Shown in pieces: positions 27,066-37,297 of a stretch of DNA of 64,000 nucleotides. Position numbers and translations under genes: made by a program. Under the pieces are notes generated by a model. The model saw only the letters and a program-made list of their open reading frames with translations, was not told the DNA's origin and made no database searches. Position 1 is the first letter of the stretch. Each line of letters opens with the position of its first letter. Source of the DNA: CAVXTF01 sp963701375 (GTDB taxonomy: Bacteria; Actinomycetota; Acidimicrobiia; Acidimicrobiales; CAVXTF01); contig CAVOZT010000004.1 of the NCBI GenBank assembly GCA_963701375.1, positions 1,922,001 to 1,986,000 of the forward strand. The letters run 5' to 3'.

Positions 27066-28651
27066 GCTGGCCGCTCGCGTCGTTCGCGATCGTCGCCGCC
27101 GTGCTCGCGTGCGGCTGGCTCGCGTACGAGCGCGCGCGGCTGTCGGCGAGGACGATCGCGCTCGTCGGCACGCTCGCCGCGATGGCGGCGCTCGGCCGCG
27201 ACGCGTTCGTCGCGATCCCCGACGTCAAGCCGATCACGGCGATGACGCTCGTCGTCGGCTATTCGCTCGGGCCGGTCGCCGGCTTCAGCGTCGGCGCGCT
27301 CGGCATGCTCGCGTCGAACTTCATGCTCGGCCAGGGTCCGTACACGCCGTGGCAGATGGCGGCGTGGGGCGTCGTCGGGCTCGCCGGCGCGGCGCTCGGC
27401 GCGGCCAGCCGCCGCCGTCTCGGCCGGCTGCAGCTGGCGCTCGCGTGCGCGCTCGCCGCGCTCGCGGCGAAGGAGGTGATGAACGTGTACGTGTGGTCGA
27501 TCGGCGCGAGCCACAGCTCGGCGGCGCTGCTGCTGACGGTCAGCCAGGGACTTCCGTACGACGTCACCGACACGGTCGCGAGCTTCCTCTTCGGCCTCGC
27601 GTTCGCGCCCGAGCTGGCGCGGCTGCTCGCGCGCACGCGCGCGCGCATGGACGTCGCGTGGGAATCCGAGCCGGCCGAGTCCCGCACGTCGCCGCCGGGC
27701 GGCGCCGGGCGCTCGCTCGGCGCCTCCGCGCCGCCGCTCGCGCTGCTGCTCGCGCTCGCGCTGGCGCTCGCGCTGGGCGCGCCGCGCGTTGCCTCGGCGG
27801 CGTCGCTGGGCGGTGAGCTCTCCTATCTGTCCTCGTCGCAGGACTCCGGCGGCGGCTTCGGCGCGGCGGCCGGACAGCGCAGCAGTGAGCTGTACACGGG
27901 CTGGGCGGCGATCGGCTTGGCCGCCGCCGGGCGCGACCCGGCGAGCGTGCGCCGCGGCGGGCGCTCGGTGCTCGACGCGCTGCGCGGCGAAGCGTCGACG
28001 CTCAGCGGGCTGGGCGACGCCGAGCGGACGATCCTCGCGGCGCGCGCGTGCGGCGCGTCGGCGTACTCGTTCGCCGGGCGCGACCTCGTCGCCGAAGTGC
28101 TCGCCGCGCGCGCGAGCGACAGGTCGTTCGACGAGCAGGTCAACTTGACCGCGTTCGCGATCTTCGCGCTGCGCGCAGTCGGGCACTCGGCGAGCTTCGG
28201 CGCGATCCGCGGAGCGGCCGGCTGGATCGAGCACCAGCAGAACGCCGACGGCGGCTTCGGCTTCGGCGGGCGCGGCTCGCCGAGCGACGTCGACGACACG
28301 GGCGCCGCGCTGCAGGCGCTGGCGGCGGCCGGCGCGCGCGACAGGCGCTCGCTCGACGCGGCGAGCGCGTACCTGAGGCGCTCGCAGAACGTCGACGGCG
28401 GCTTCCCGCAGCAGTACGGCGGCGAATCGAACGCGCAGTCGACTGCGTGGGCGGTGCAGGGGCTGATCGCCGGCGGCGTCGCTCCGGCGTCGGTCCGCCG
28501 CGGCGGCAGCCGCTCGCCGGTCGGCTACCTCGAAAGCCTGCAGGCGCCGAACGGCAGCGTGCGCTACTCGCGCACGAGCGCGCAGACGCCGGTGTGGGTG
28601 ACGGCGCAGGCGATGGTCGCGCTCGCGGGCAAGACGTTCCCGGTCGCCTGA
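27062..28651 (+). CDS. ECF S component fused to an exported alpha/alpha-barrel (transcobalamin N-domain-like)
   Basis: 529 residues in two parts. Residues 1-200 form an ECF S component of five to six helices (LSARTIALVGTLAAMAALGR; DVKPITAMTLVVGYSLGPVA; GPYTPWQMAAWGVVGLAGAA), the pattern of cobalamin/queuosine-type S units. An extra hydrophobic segment (about 222-242, PPLALLLALALALALGAP) would carry the rest outside. Residues 245-529 are helical repeats of the prenyltransferase/squalene-cyclase barrel type: LSSSQDSGGGFG, IEHQQNADGGFGFGGRG and LRRSQNVDGGFPQQYGG (QxxDGGF motifs). Animal intrinsic factor and transcobalamin pair such a barrel with a DUF4430-like domain, so this half likely helps bind B12. 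Confidence 0.85.
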   Translation: MSWPLASFAIVAAVLACGWLAYERARLSARTIALVGTLAAMAALGRDAFVAIPDVKPITAMTLVVGYSLGPVAGFSVGALGMLASNFMLGQGPYTPWQMAAWGVVGLAGAALGAASRRRLGRLQLALACALAALAAKEVMNVYVWSIGASHSSAALLLTVSQGLPYDVTDTVASFLFGLAFAPELARLLARTRARMDVAWESEPAESRTSPPGGAGRSLGASAPPLALLLALALALALGAPRVASAASLGGELSYLSSSQDSGGGFGAAAGQRSSELYTGWAAIGLAAAGRDPASVRRGGRSVLDALRGEASTLSGLGDAERTILAARACGASAYSFAGRDLVAEVLAARASDRSFDEQVNLTAFAIFALRAVGHSASFGAIRGAAGWIEHQQNADGGFGFGGRGSPSDVDDTGAALQALAAAGARDRRSLDAASAYLRRSQNVDGGFPQQYGGESNAQSTAWAVQGLIAGGVAPASVRRGGSRSPVGYLESLQAPNGSVRYSRTSAQTPVWVTAQAMVALAGKTFPVA

Positions 28652-28727
28652 GCGCCACCCGGTCGCCGCGGGAGCGGCGCCGGCCGACTCTTCAGCGCCG
28701 CTTTAGCGCTGCTCCTACCCTGTGAGG

Positions 28728-29444
28728 ATGCCCGCACACGCCTACACGGCGACGCTGCCGCGCACCCGCCAGAGCGCTCGCACCGCGCGCGCGGATGCTC
28801 GCGGGCCGCTCGCGTTCGCGGCGCTGTGCGCGCTGGCGATGCTCGCGCTGTGGGCGGTCGCCGAGCACGTCTACGCGGTCGAAATCCGCGACACCGCGCT
28901 GCTGCGCGACTTCACGCGGCTCGACGGCCAGCGCGTGGGCGACGTCTGCAAGGTGCTGCTCGGCCTGCTCGAACCCCTGCTGTACACGATCTGGGGGCTC
29001 GCGCTCGTGCTGTTCGCGATCGCGCGCTCGCGCCCGCGAATCGCCGCGGCAGTCGTCGCCGTGATGGCGCTCGCTCCGCTCAGCGCGGAGCTGCTGAAGC
29101 GAGCGCTGGCGCACCCGCACGTGACGATCGGCTGGACGCACATCGGCGCGGCCTCGTGGCCGAGCGGGCACGCGACGGCCGCGACGGCGCTCGCGCTGAG
29201 CGCCGTGCTCGTCGCGCCGGCGCGCTGGCGGCGCCCGGCGCTGCTCGCCGCGATCGCGTTCATGCTCGCGGTCGGCGCCGCGCTGCTGATCCGCGAATGG
29301 CACCTGCCGAGCGACGTGCTCGGCGGCTATCTGCTCGGCTCGCTGTTCGCGTCGCTCGCGCTCGCGGCGGTGCGCGCGTCGGAGCGGCGCTGGCCGCGGC
29401 GCGCGCGAGGCGGAGACGAGCAGAGGCGCGCGGGCGCCGGCTAG
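28728..29444 (+). CDS. PAP2-family membrane phosphatase
   Basis: 238 residues with about six helices and the PAP2 motifs: LLKRALAHPHV (motif 1 region, partly degenerate), SWPSGHATA (motif 2, catalytic His) and REWHLPSDVLGG (motif 3, nucleophilic His). The family dephosphorylates lipid or small phosphates at the outer membrane face. ATG 28728 lies 6 nt after TACCCT (28716-28721), suggesting its own leaderless transcript rather than riboswitch control. It converges on the adenosyltransferase gene with a 4-bp CTAG overlap of the two stops. Its substrate, and any link to B12, are unknown. Confidence 0.88.
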   Translation: MPAHAYTATLPRTRQSARTARADARGPLAFAALCALAMLALWAVAEHVYAVEIRDTALLRDFTRLDGQRVGDVCKVLLGLLEPLLYTIWGLALVLFAIARSRPRIAAAVVAVMALAPLSAELLKRALAHPHVTIGWTHIGAASWPSGHATAATALALSAVLVAPARWRRPALLAAIAFMLAVGAALLIREWHLPSDVLGGYLLGSLFASLALAAVRASERRWPRRARGGDEQRRAGAG

Positions 29445-30061
29445 GAGCCGGGCTCGGGCTCGGCGGAGTGGTGCGCGCCGGGCTGCCACAGCGGCTCTGA
29501 CGGGCGCTCGGAGTCGCCCTCGTCGTTGGCCGCGCGGCTGAGGATGAACAGCAGGTCAGAAAGCCGGTTCAGGTACCGCACGACCTCGGCGTTGCCCTCC
29601 TCGCCGACGGCGATCGCGCGCCGCTCGGCGCGGCGGCAGACGGTGCGAGCGACGTGCAGGTGCGCGGCCGCGGGCGTGCCGCCGGGGATCACGAACGAGC
29701 GCAGCGGCGCGAGCGTCGCGTTGACCTCGTCACACGCGCGCTCGAGCCACTCGGTGTAGTCGGGCCCGACGCGCAGGCGCTCGCGCGCCTCGCCCTGCTC
29801 CGCGCCGGCGCCGGCCGGCGGCGGCACGGACAGATCGGCGCCGACGTCGAGCAGGTCGTTCTGCACGCGCCGGAGCCACTCGCCGAAGCGCGCCGGCATG
29901 CCCGGCGCGAGCAGCGCGAGGCCGATCGTCGCGTTCAGCTCGTCGACCGTGCCGTACGCCTCGACGCGCGGGTGCAGCTTCGACACGCGGCTCATGTCGC
30001 CGAGGTGCGTCTCGCCGCCGTCGCCGAGCTTCGTGTAGATGCGGGTGAGGTTGACGGTCAT
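29441..30061 (-). CDS. Corrinoid adenosyltransferase, PduO type
   Basis: 206-residue ATP:cob(I)alamin adenosyltransferase. The ATP-binding N terminus reads IYTKLGDGGETHLGDMSRVS; then come VDELNATIGLALL, VARTVCRRAERRAIAVGEEG and LNRLSDLLFILSRAAN, all diagnostic of the PduO/MMAB trimer family. It converts imported cobalamin to adenosylcobalamin in the cytoplasm, which fits its place next to the B12 uptake operon. A 12-residue Gly/Ala-rich insert (PPPAGAGAEQGEA) interrupts the fold. Its promoter (TATCAT at 30097-30092) lies beside a CRP-like palindrome shared with the divergent transhydrogenase operon. Confidence 0.95.
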   Translation of the reverse strand: MTVNLTRIYTKLGDGGETHLGDMSRVSKLHPRVEAYGTVDELNATIGLALLAPGMPARFGEWLRRVQNDLLDVGADLSVPPPAGAGAEQGEARERLRVGPDYTEWLERACDEVNATLAPLRSFVIPGGTPAAAHLHVARTVCRRAERRAIAVGEEGNAEVVRYLNRLSDLLFILSRAANDEGDSERPSEPLWQPGAHHSAEPEPGS

Positions 30062-30114
30062 CGCTGCGCGCCGTCCGGAGCCGGCCATTTGATGATAGGC
30101 CCGCCGAGCGCATC

Positions 30115-30130
30115 TGTGCCGATCGGCACA
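30115..30130. promoter_or_regulatory. 16-bp perfect palindrome between adenosyltransferase and pntAA
   Basis: TGTGCCGATCGGCACA is a perfect palindrome in the 106-bp divergent region. It covers the -35 region of the adenosyltransferase promoter and lies about 22 bp upstream of the TACGTT box of pntAA. The TGTG-N8-CACA form matches the CRP/FNR-family pattern (TGTGA-N6-TCACA). A CRP-like regulator is the best guess; another dimeric regulator is possible. Confidence 0.6.
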
Positions 30131-30167
30131 CCGCCCGTCGGCGCGATCGGATACGTTCCCGCCCTTC

Positions 30168-31313
30168 ATGCGGATCGGCGTTCCGAAGGAGACGGCGGGG
30201 GGCGAGCACCGGGTGGCGCTCGTTCCCGAGGTCGTCGGCAAGCTGAAGGCGAAGGGCCTCGACGTCGTCGTCCAGAGCGGCGCCGGCGACGACGCGCTCG
30301 TGCCCGACTCGGCGTTCGCCGAGGCCGGCGCGCAGATCAGCGAGAGCGCGAGCGAGATCTGGAGCAGCGACGTCGTGCTGACGATCGCGCCGCCGGACCC
30401 CGAGCAGATCCGCTCGCTCGGCCAGGGCTCGATCCTGATCGGCTTCCTCGCGCCGCTGTCGAGCCCGCAGACGACGAAGGCGCTCGCCGACGCCGGCGCG
30501 ACGGCGTTCGCGATGGAGGCGATCCCGCGGATCTCGCGCGCGCAATCGATGGACGCGCTGTCCTCGCAGGCGAACGTCGGCGGCTACAAGGCGGCGCTGC
30601 TCGGCGCCGAGGAGATGGGCCGCTTCTACCCGATGCTGATGACCGCCGCCGGGACGATCCCGCCGGCGAAGGTGCTCGTGCTCGGCGTCGGCGTCGCCGG
30701 GCTGCAGGCGCTCGCGACGGCGAAGCGCCTCGGCGCGCGCACGACCGGCTACGACGTCCGCCCGGAGGTCGCCGAGCAGGTCTCCTCGCTCGGCGCGATG
30801 TGGCTCGACCTCGGCCTCGAGGCCAGCGGCGAGGGCGGCTACGCGCGCGAGCTGACCGACGAGGAGCGCGCGCGCCAGCAGCAGGCGCTGACCGACGCGA
30901 TCAAGGGCTTCGACGTCGTCATCACGACCGCGCTCGTGCCCGGGCGCCCGGCGCCGAAACTGGTCACGGCCGAGGCCGTCGAAGGGATGAAGTCCGGCTC
31001 GGTGATCGTCGACATGGCGGGCGAGACGGGCGGCAACTGCGAGCTGACCGAGCCGGGTCAGACCGTCGTCAAGCACGACGTCAAGATCGTCTCACCGCTG
31101 AACCTGCCCGCGAGCATGCCCGAGCACTCCTCGCAGCTGTTCGCGCGCAACGTGCTCGCGCTGCTCGAGCTGCTGATCGACGACGAGGGCAAGCTGAAGC
31201 TCGACTTCGACGACGAGATCGTCGCCGGCGCGTGCGTCGTGCGCGACGGCGAGATCGTCAACGCAGGCGCGAAGGCGACGGTCGAGGCCGCCGCCGCGGG
31301 AGCGGGCTCCTGA
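30168..31313 (+). CDS. pntAA: NAD(P) transhydrogenase subunit alpha part 1 (PntAA)
   Basis: 381 residues covering transhydrogenase domain I, the NAD(H)-binding domain at the cytoplasmic surface. It begins RIGVPKETAGGEHRVALVPE, then SRAQSMDALSSQANVGGYKA and the Rossmann strand VLVLGVGVAGLQALATAKRL; YDVRPEVAEQVSSLGA and IVDMAGETGGNCE follow. It stops after domain I, so the enzyme is the three-subunit type (as in Rhodospirillum). TGATG overlap with pntAB shows tight coupling. The complex uses the proton gradient to make NADPH from NADH. Confidence 0.96.
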   Translation: MRIGVPKETAGGEHRVALVPEVVGKLKAKGLDVVVQSGAGDDALVPDSAFAEAGAQISESASEIWSSDVVLTIAPPDPEQIRSLGQGSILIGFLAPLSSPQTTKALADAGATAFAMEAIPRISRAQSMDALSSQANVGGYKAALLGAEEMGRFYPMLMTAAGTIPPAKVLVLGVGVAGLQALATAKRLGARTTGYDVRPEVAEQVSSLGAMWLDLGLEASGEGGYARELTDEERARQQQALTDAIKGFDVVITTALVPGRPAPKLVTAEAVEGMKSGSVIVDMAGETGGNCELTEPGQTVVKHDVKIVSPLNLPASMPEHSSQLFARNVLALLELLIDDEGKLKLDFDDEIVAGACVVRDGEIVNAGAKATVEAAAAGAGS

Positions 31314-31672
31314 TGGTTCTCGCGAGCACGCTGACGACGAACCTCGCGATTCTCGTGCTCGCGGGCTTCATCGGCTTCGTCGTGATCTCGAAGGTGCCGA
31401 ACACGCTGCACACGCCGCTGATGTCCGGCACGAACGCGATCCACGGGATCGTGCTGCTCGGCGGCCTGCTGCTGCTCGGCCTCGCAGGGCTCGACGGCCT
31501 CAGCAAGGCGCTGCTCGTGATCGCCGTCGCGTTCGGCACGATCAACGTCGTCGGCGGCTTCCTCGTGACCGACCGGATGCTCGAGATGTTCAAGTCCAAG
31601 CCGAAGCCGAAGGCCGACACCCCGAAGGGCGCAGGCGAGAAGGACGGCGAGGGCAAGCGAGGCGAGTCGTGA
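31313..31672 (+). CDS. pntAB: NAD(P) transhydrogenase subunit alpha part 2 (PntAB)
   Basis: 119-residue membrane subunit with three to four helices: NLAILVLAGFIGFVVISKVP, TPLMSGTNAIHGIVLLGGLL and VIAVAFGTINVVGGFLVTDR. SGTNAIHGIV is the conserved helix carrying the proton-path His. It supplies half of the membrane domain II. The C terminus is a Lys-rich tail (KSKPKPKADTPKGAGEKD). Stop and start overlaps on both sides (TGATG with pntAA, GTGA with pntB) fix the operon order. Confidence 0.95.
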   Translation: MVLASTLTTNLAILVLAGFIGFVVISKVPNTLHTPLMSGTNAIHGIVLLGGLLLLGLAGLDGLSKALLVIAVAFGTINVVGGFLVTDRMLEMFKSKPKPKADTPKGAGEKDGEGKRGES

Positions 31673-33168
31673 TCGCGCCACCGCTCGCAAGCACGTTCCT
31701 GCAGAGCGACAGCTTCATCTACGTCCTCTACATCATCGCCTTCGCGCTCTTCATCCAGGGCCTGCGCGGGCTCGCCGGCCCGACGACGGCCGTGCGCGGC
31801 AACCGCATCGCCGCGATCGGCATGGGCATCGCCGTCGTCGCGACGCTGCTGAACAGGGGCGAGGGCAACTGGGGGCTGATCGCGCTCGGCGTCGCGCTCG
31901 GCGTCGCCGTCGGCGTGCCCGCGGCGCGCCAGGTGAAGATGACCGCGATGCCGCAGATGGTCGCGCTGTTCAACGGCGTCGGCGGCGGCGCGGTCGCGCT
32001 GATCTCGTGGGTCGAGTTCCGCCACTACGGCTCGACGTACGGGTCGCACACGGTCGAAATCAGCCACCAGCTTGGCGGCGGCGCCGCGTTGCGAGCGTTC
32101 GTCCACACCGGCGCCGTGCCGACGTACGTCGCCGTGTTCTCCGTGTTCGCCGCGATCGTCGGCTCGATCTCCTTCTGGGGCTCGAACATCGCCTTCGGCA
32201 AGCTCCAGGAAATCATCCCCGGTCGCCCGATCTCCTTCGGTGCCGGCCAGCAGATCGTCAACCTCGTGCTGCTCGTGCTCGCGCTCGCCGCCGGTGTCGA
32301 CCTCGTCGCCGGCGCGCACTCCGAGCTGCTGTTCATCGGCATGCTGATCGTCGCGGCTCTGCTCGGCAACGCCGTCGTGCTGCCGATCGGCGGCGCCGAC
32401 ATGCCCGTCGTGATCTCGCTGCTCAACGCCTTCACCGGCCTTTCGGCGGCGGCGACCGGCGTCGCGCTGAACAACCCCGCGCTGATCGTCGCCGGGATGA
32501 TCGTCGGCGCGTCGGGCACGATCCTGACGAACCTGATGGCGAACGCGATGAACCGCTCGATCCCGGCGATCGTCGCGGGCGGGTTCGGCGGCGGCGGCGC
32601 CGTCGCCGGCGCCGAGGGCGCGGGTGAGCACGCGGGCACGGTCAAATCGATCGGCGCCGCGGACGCCGCGATCCAGCTCGCGTACGCGAGCCGCGTCGTG
32701 ATCGTTCCCGGCTACGGGATGGCCGTCGCGCAGGCCCAGCACGCCGTGCGCGAGCTGACGAAGGAGCTCGAGAAACGCGGCGTCGAGGTCAGCTACGCGA
32801 TCCACCCGGTCGCCGGGCGGATGCCCGGGCACATGAACGTGCTGCTGGCCGAGGCCGACGTGCCGTACGACCAGCTGAAGGAGATGGACGAGGCGAACCC
32901 CGAGTTCCAGCGCACCGACGTCTCGCTCGTGATCGGCGCCAACGACGTGACGAACCCGGCCGCGAAGAACACGCCGTCCTCGCCGATCTACGGCATGCCG
33001 ATCCTCGAAGTCAACGAGAGCAACTCGGTGATCGTGATCAAGCGCTCGATGAACCCCGGCTTCGCGGGGATCGAAAACGAGCTGTACTACGAGTCCGAGA
33101 CCTCGATGCTGTTCGGCGACGCGAAGAGCGCCGTCGCCGAGATCACGGCGGAGCTCGAGCAGCTCTAG
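31669..33168 (+). CDS. pntB: NAD(P) transhydrogenase subunit beta (PntB)
   Basis: 499 residues. An N-terminal membrane part of about eight helices (YIIAFALFIQGLRGLAGPTT; MPQMVALFNGVGGGAVALIS) leads to the NADP(H)-binding domain III: IVPGYGMAVAQAQHAVRELT, AIHPVAGRMPGHMNVLLAEA, DVSLVIGANDVTNPAA and SIVIKRSMNPGFAG-type motif near the end. The length is slightly above the E. coli subunit. GTG 31669 overlaps the pntAB stop. It completes the proton-translocating transhydrogenase. Confidence 0.96.
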   Translation: MIAPPLASTFLQSDSFIYVLYIIAFALFIQGLRGLAGPTTAVRGNRIAAIGMGIAVVATLLNRGEGNWGLIALGVALGVAVGVPAARQVKMTAMPQMVALFNGVGGGAVALISWVEFRHYGSTYGSHTVEISHQLGGGAALRAFVHTGAVPTYVAVFSVFAAIVGSISFWGSNIAFGKLQEIIPGRPISFGAGQQIVNLVLLVLALAAGVDLVAGAHSELLFIGMLIVAALLGNAVVLPIGGADMPVVISLLNAFTGLSAAATGVALNNPALIVAGMIVGASGTILTNLMANAMNRSIPAIVAGGFGGGGAVAGAEGAGEHAGTVKSIGAADAAIQLAYASRVVIVPGYGMAVAQAQHAVRELTKELEKRGVEVSYAIHPVAGRMPGHMNVLLAEADVPYDQLKEMDEANPEFQRTDVSLVIGANDVTNPAAKNTPSSPIYGMPILEVNESNSVIVIKRSMNPGFAGIENELYYESETSMLFGDAKSAVAEITAELEQL

Positions 33169-33199
33169 CGCCCGCGCGCCGCTCTGCGAGACTGCGCGC

Positions 33200-34938
<1,739 letters not shown>

Positions 34939-34942
<4 letters not shown>

Positions 34943-35883
34943 GCGCGCGGGACGGGACCGCGGGCGGCGCGCGAGCGCGAACGACGGCTCCTGCGCATCG
35001 CCTGCGCGCGGGCTCCCACACGATCGAGCTCGGCGCGCGCCCGCTGCTGATGGGGATCGTCAACGCCTCGCCCGACTCGTTCAGCGACGGCGGCAGCCAT
35101 GCGACGCTCGAGGCGCGCGTGCGCCTGGCGCAGGAGCACGCCGCGGCCGGCGCCGCGATCGTCGACGTCGGCGGCGAGTCGGCGACGACCGGTCGGCCGC
35201 CGGTCGAGGCCGCCCTGGAGATCGAGCGCGTCGTGCCGCTGGTCGAGCGCGTCGCGACGTTCGCGATCGTCTCGGTCGACACGTACAAGCCGGCCGTCGC
35301 GCGCGCGGCGATCGCCGCCGGCGCGAGCATCGTCAACGATGTCAGCGGGCTGCGCGACCCGGAGCTCGCGGCGGTTTGCGCCGAGACAGGCGCGGCGCTC
35401 GTCGTGATGCACACGAGCGCGGCGCCGCGCGAGCGCCTGCAGGACCCCGCCCTGTACGGCGACGTCACCGAGGAGGTGCTCGCGTTCCTGCGCGAGCGCA
35501 CGGCGCTGGCGCTCGCGGCCGGCGTCGCGCGCGAGCAGCTGCTCGTCGACCCCGGCCCCGACTTCGCGAAGACGCCGGCGCAGACGATCCGCCTGCTCTC
35601 ACAGCTCGAGCGGCTGCACGAGCTCGGGCTGCCGTTGCTGCTGGCGATCTCGCGCAAGGACTTCGTCGGCGCCCTCACGGGTCGTGCGCCGCGCGAGCGC
35701 GGCGCCGGCACGCTCGCCGCGCTCGCGCACGGGCTCGACGCCGGCGCGCACGTCTTCCGCGTGCACGACGTCGCAGCCGCCGCCGACTTCCTCGCGGTTC
35801 GCGCGGCGCTGTCGGGCGAGTCGCCGCCGAGCAGGGATCTGGCGCTCGCCGAGGAACTGCGACACGAGCCGTCCGGCGGCTGA
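34939..35883 (+). CDS. folP: Dihydropteroate synthase
   Basis: 314-residue folate enzyme joining p-aminobenzoate to hydroxymethyl-dihydropterin diphosphate. Both family signatures are present: LLMGIVNASPDSFSDGG and DVGGESATTGRPPV; then VSVDTYKPAVARAAIAAGAS, VNDVSGL, VVMHTSAAPRERLQDP, DPGPDFAKTPAQTIRLLSQL and the SRKDFVGALTG loop. The first 25 residues are an Ala/Arg-rich lead. It is translationally coupled to glpD (GTGA); no other folate gene is nearby. Confidence 0.95.
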
Positions 35884-36015
35884 CGCCGCTCGCCGCGCGG
35901 CGAGAAACCGCCGAGCCGCCCGCGCGAGTCGCTAGGCTTCGACCAACGCACGGGTGCCCGCAGCTGTCCAACGCCGCGGGACGCCAACCACCCATCACAC
36001 ACAGGAGAAGAACCG

Positions 36016-37293
36016 ATGACAGCAGTACTCGACCGCGCCGAGCTCGAAGCGAGCCCGCTCGCCGACCTCCATGCAATCGCCGACCAGCTCGGCCTCGACG
36101 GCTTCAGGCGGCTGCGCAAGGCGGAGCTGATCGACCGGATCGTCGGCGAGGAGGGCGGCGCGAGCGCCGGCAGCGACGACACCTCCGGCGAGGAGAGCTC
36201 CTCGGAGGAGGAGCGCGACGGCGCCGAGCACCCCGCACGCAGCCGGCGTCGCGGCGGCCGCTCGCGGCGTGGCGGCTCCGGCGCGCGATCCGACGAGGAG
36301 ACCAAGCCGGCCCCGCGTGGACGGCGCGGACGAGGCGCGGCCGTGGAGGAGGAGCCCGAGGAGGAGCGCGACGGCGATGGTGGCGGCGAGACCGTCGAGG
36401 GAGTCGTCGAGGTGCTCGGCAACGGCTCTGCTTTCCTGCGGATCGACCCGCCCGAGCCCTCGGACGGCGACGTGTACGTCTCCGCCGCTCAAGTTCGCCG
36501 CTGCGAGCTCGTCTCCGGCGATCGCGTCGCCGGCCCCGTGCGCACGCCGCGGCGCTCCGAGCGCTACCCGTCGCTCGTGCGTGTCGAGCAGATCAACGGC
36601 GCGTCGGCCGACGCCGTCTCGGCGGGCACGCGCTACGAGGACCTGCCGGTCGACTACCCGAGCGAGCGCTTCGCGCTCGAGTCAAAGGACCCGACGCTCG
36701 AGGCGATCGAGTGGCTGACGCCGTTCGGGCGCGGTTCGCGCGTGCTGATCGTCGGTCCGCCGCGCGCCGGCAAGAGCGAGACGCTGCGCGCGCTGCTCGG
36801 CGGGCTGTCCGGCCGCGACGGGCTCGAGCTCTCGCTCGTGCTCGCCGGCGTGCGCCCGGAGGAGATCGCCCAGTGGCAGGCCGGCGAGCCGGCGCCACTG
36901 GCGGCGCTGAGCTTCGCCGCGTCGCCCGACGCGCACGCGCAGGCCGTCGAGCGCGCGCTCGACGCCGCCAAGCGGATCGCCTCGCGCGGGGGCGACGCGG
37001 TCGTCTTGATCGACGGGCTCGACGGCCTCCCGCCGCAAGCCGCGCGCAAGGCGCTCGCGGCGGCGCGCAAGCTGCGCGAGGGCGGCTCGCTGACGCTGAT
37101 CGCGACCGCCGCGCAGCCGTTCGGCGGCGAGGGCACCGTGATCGCGCTCGACGTCGCGCTGACCTCGACCGGCCGCCAGCCGATCCTCGACCTCGCCCAG
37201 AGCGGCACGCTGCGCCCCGATTTGCTCGTCGGCGAGGACGGCGCGAAGGCGATCACCAAGGCCCGCGCTGAGGCCCTCGAAGCCGCGAATTAG
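36016..37293 (+). CDS. Rho-like transcription termination factor lacking the RNA-tracking loops
   Basis: 425 residues. A Rho N-terminal module (PLADLHAIADQLGLDGFRRL) is followed by an acidic then basic linker (about 45-125), the cold-shock RNA-binding domain (VEGVVEVLGNGSAFLRIDPP) and the ATPase with Walker A GPPRAGKSETLR, GVRPEEIAQWQ and Walker B VVLIDGLDGLPP. Normal Rho then has a Q-loop (LARAYN…SGGVD…KRF) and an R-loop with the Arg finger; here GLPPQAARKALAAARKL jumps straight to LREGGSLTLIATA, and only GRQPILDLAQSGTLRPDLLV remains of the end. A good AGGAG site precedes the ATG. It is probably a divergent paralogue rather than the main Rho. Confidence 0.85.
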   Translation: MTAVLDRAELEASPLADLHAIADQLGLDGFRRLRKAELIDRIVGEEGGASAGSDDTSGEESSSEEERDGAEHPARSRRRGGRSRRGGSGARSDEETKPAPRGRRGRGAAVEEEPEEERDGDGGGETVEGVVEVLGNGSAFLRIDPPEPSDGDVYVSAAQVRRCELVSGDRVAGPVRTPRRSERYPSLVRVEQINGASADAVSAGTRYEDLPVDYPSERFALESKDPTLEAIEWLTPFGRGSRVLIVGPPRAGKSETLRALLGGLSGRDGLELSLVLAGVRPEEIAQWQAGEPAPLAALSFAASPDAHAQAVERALDAAKRIASRGGDAVVLIDGLDGLPPQAARKALAAARKLREGGSLTLIATAAQPFGGEGTVIALDVALTSTGRQPILDLAQSGTLRPDLLVGEDGAKAITKARAEALEAAN

Positions 37294-37297
37294 CAAT

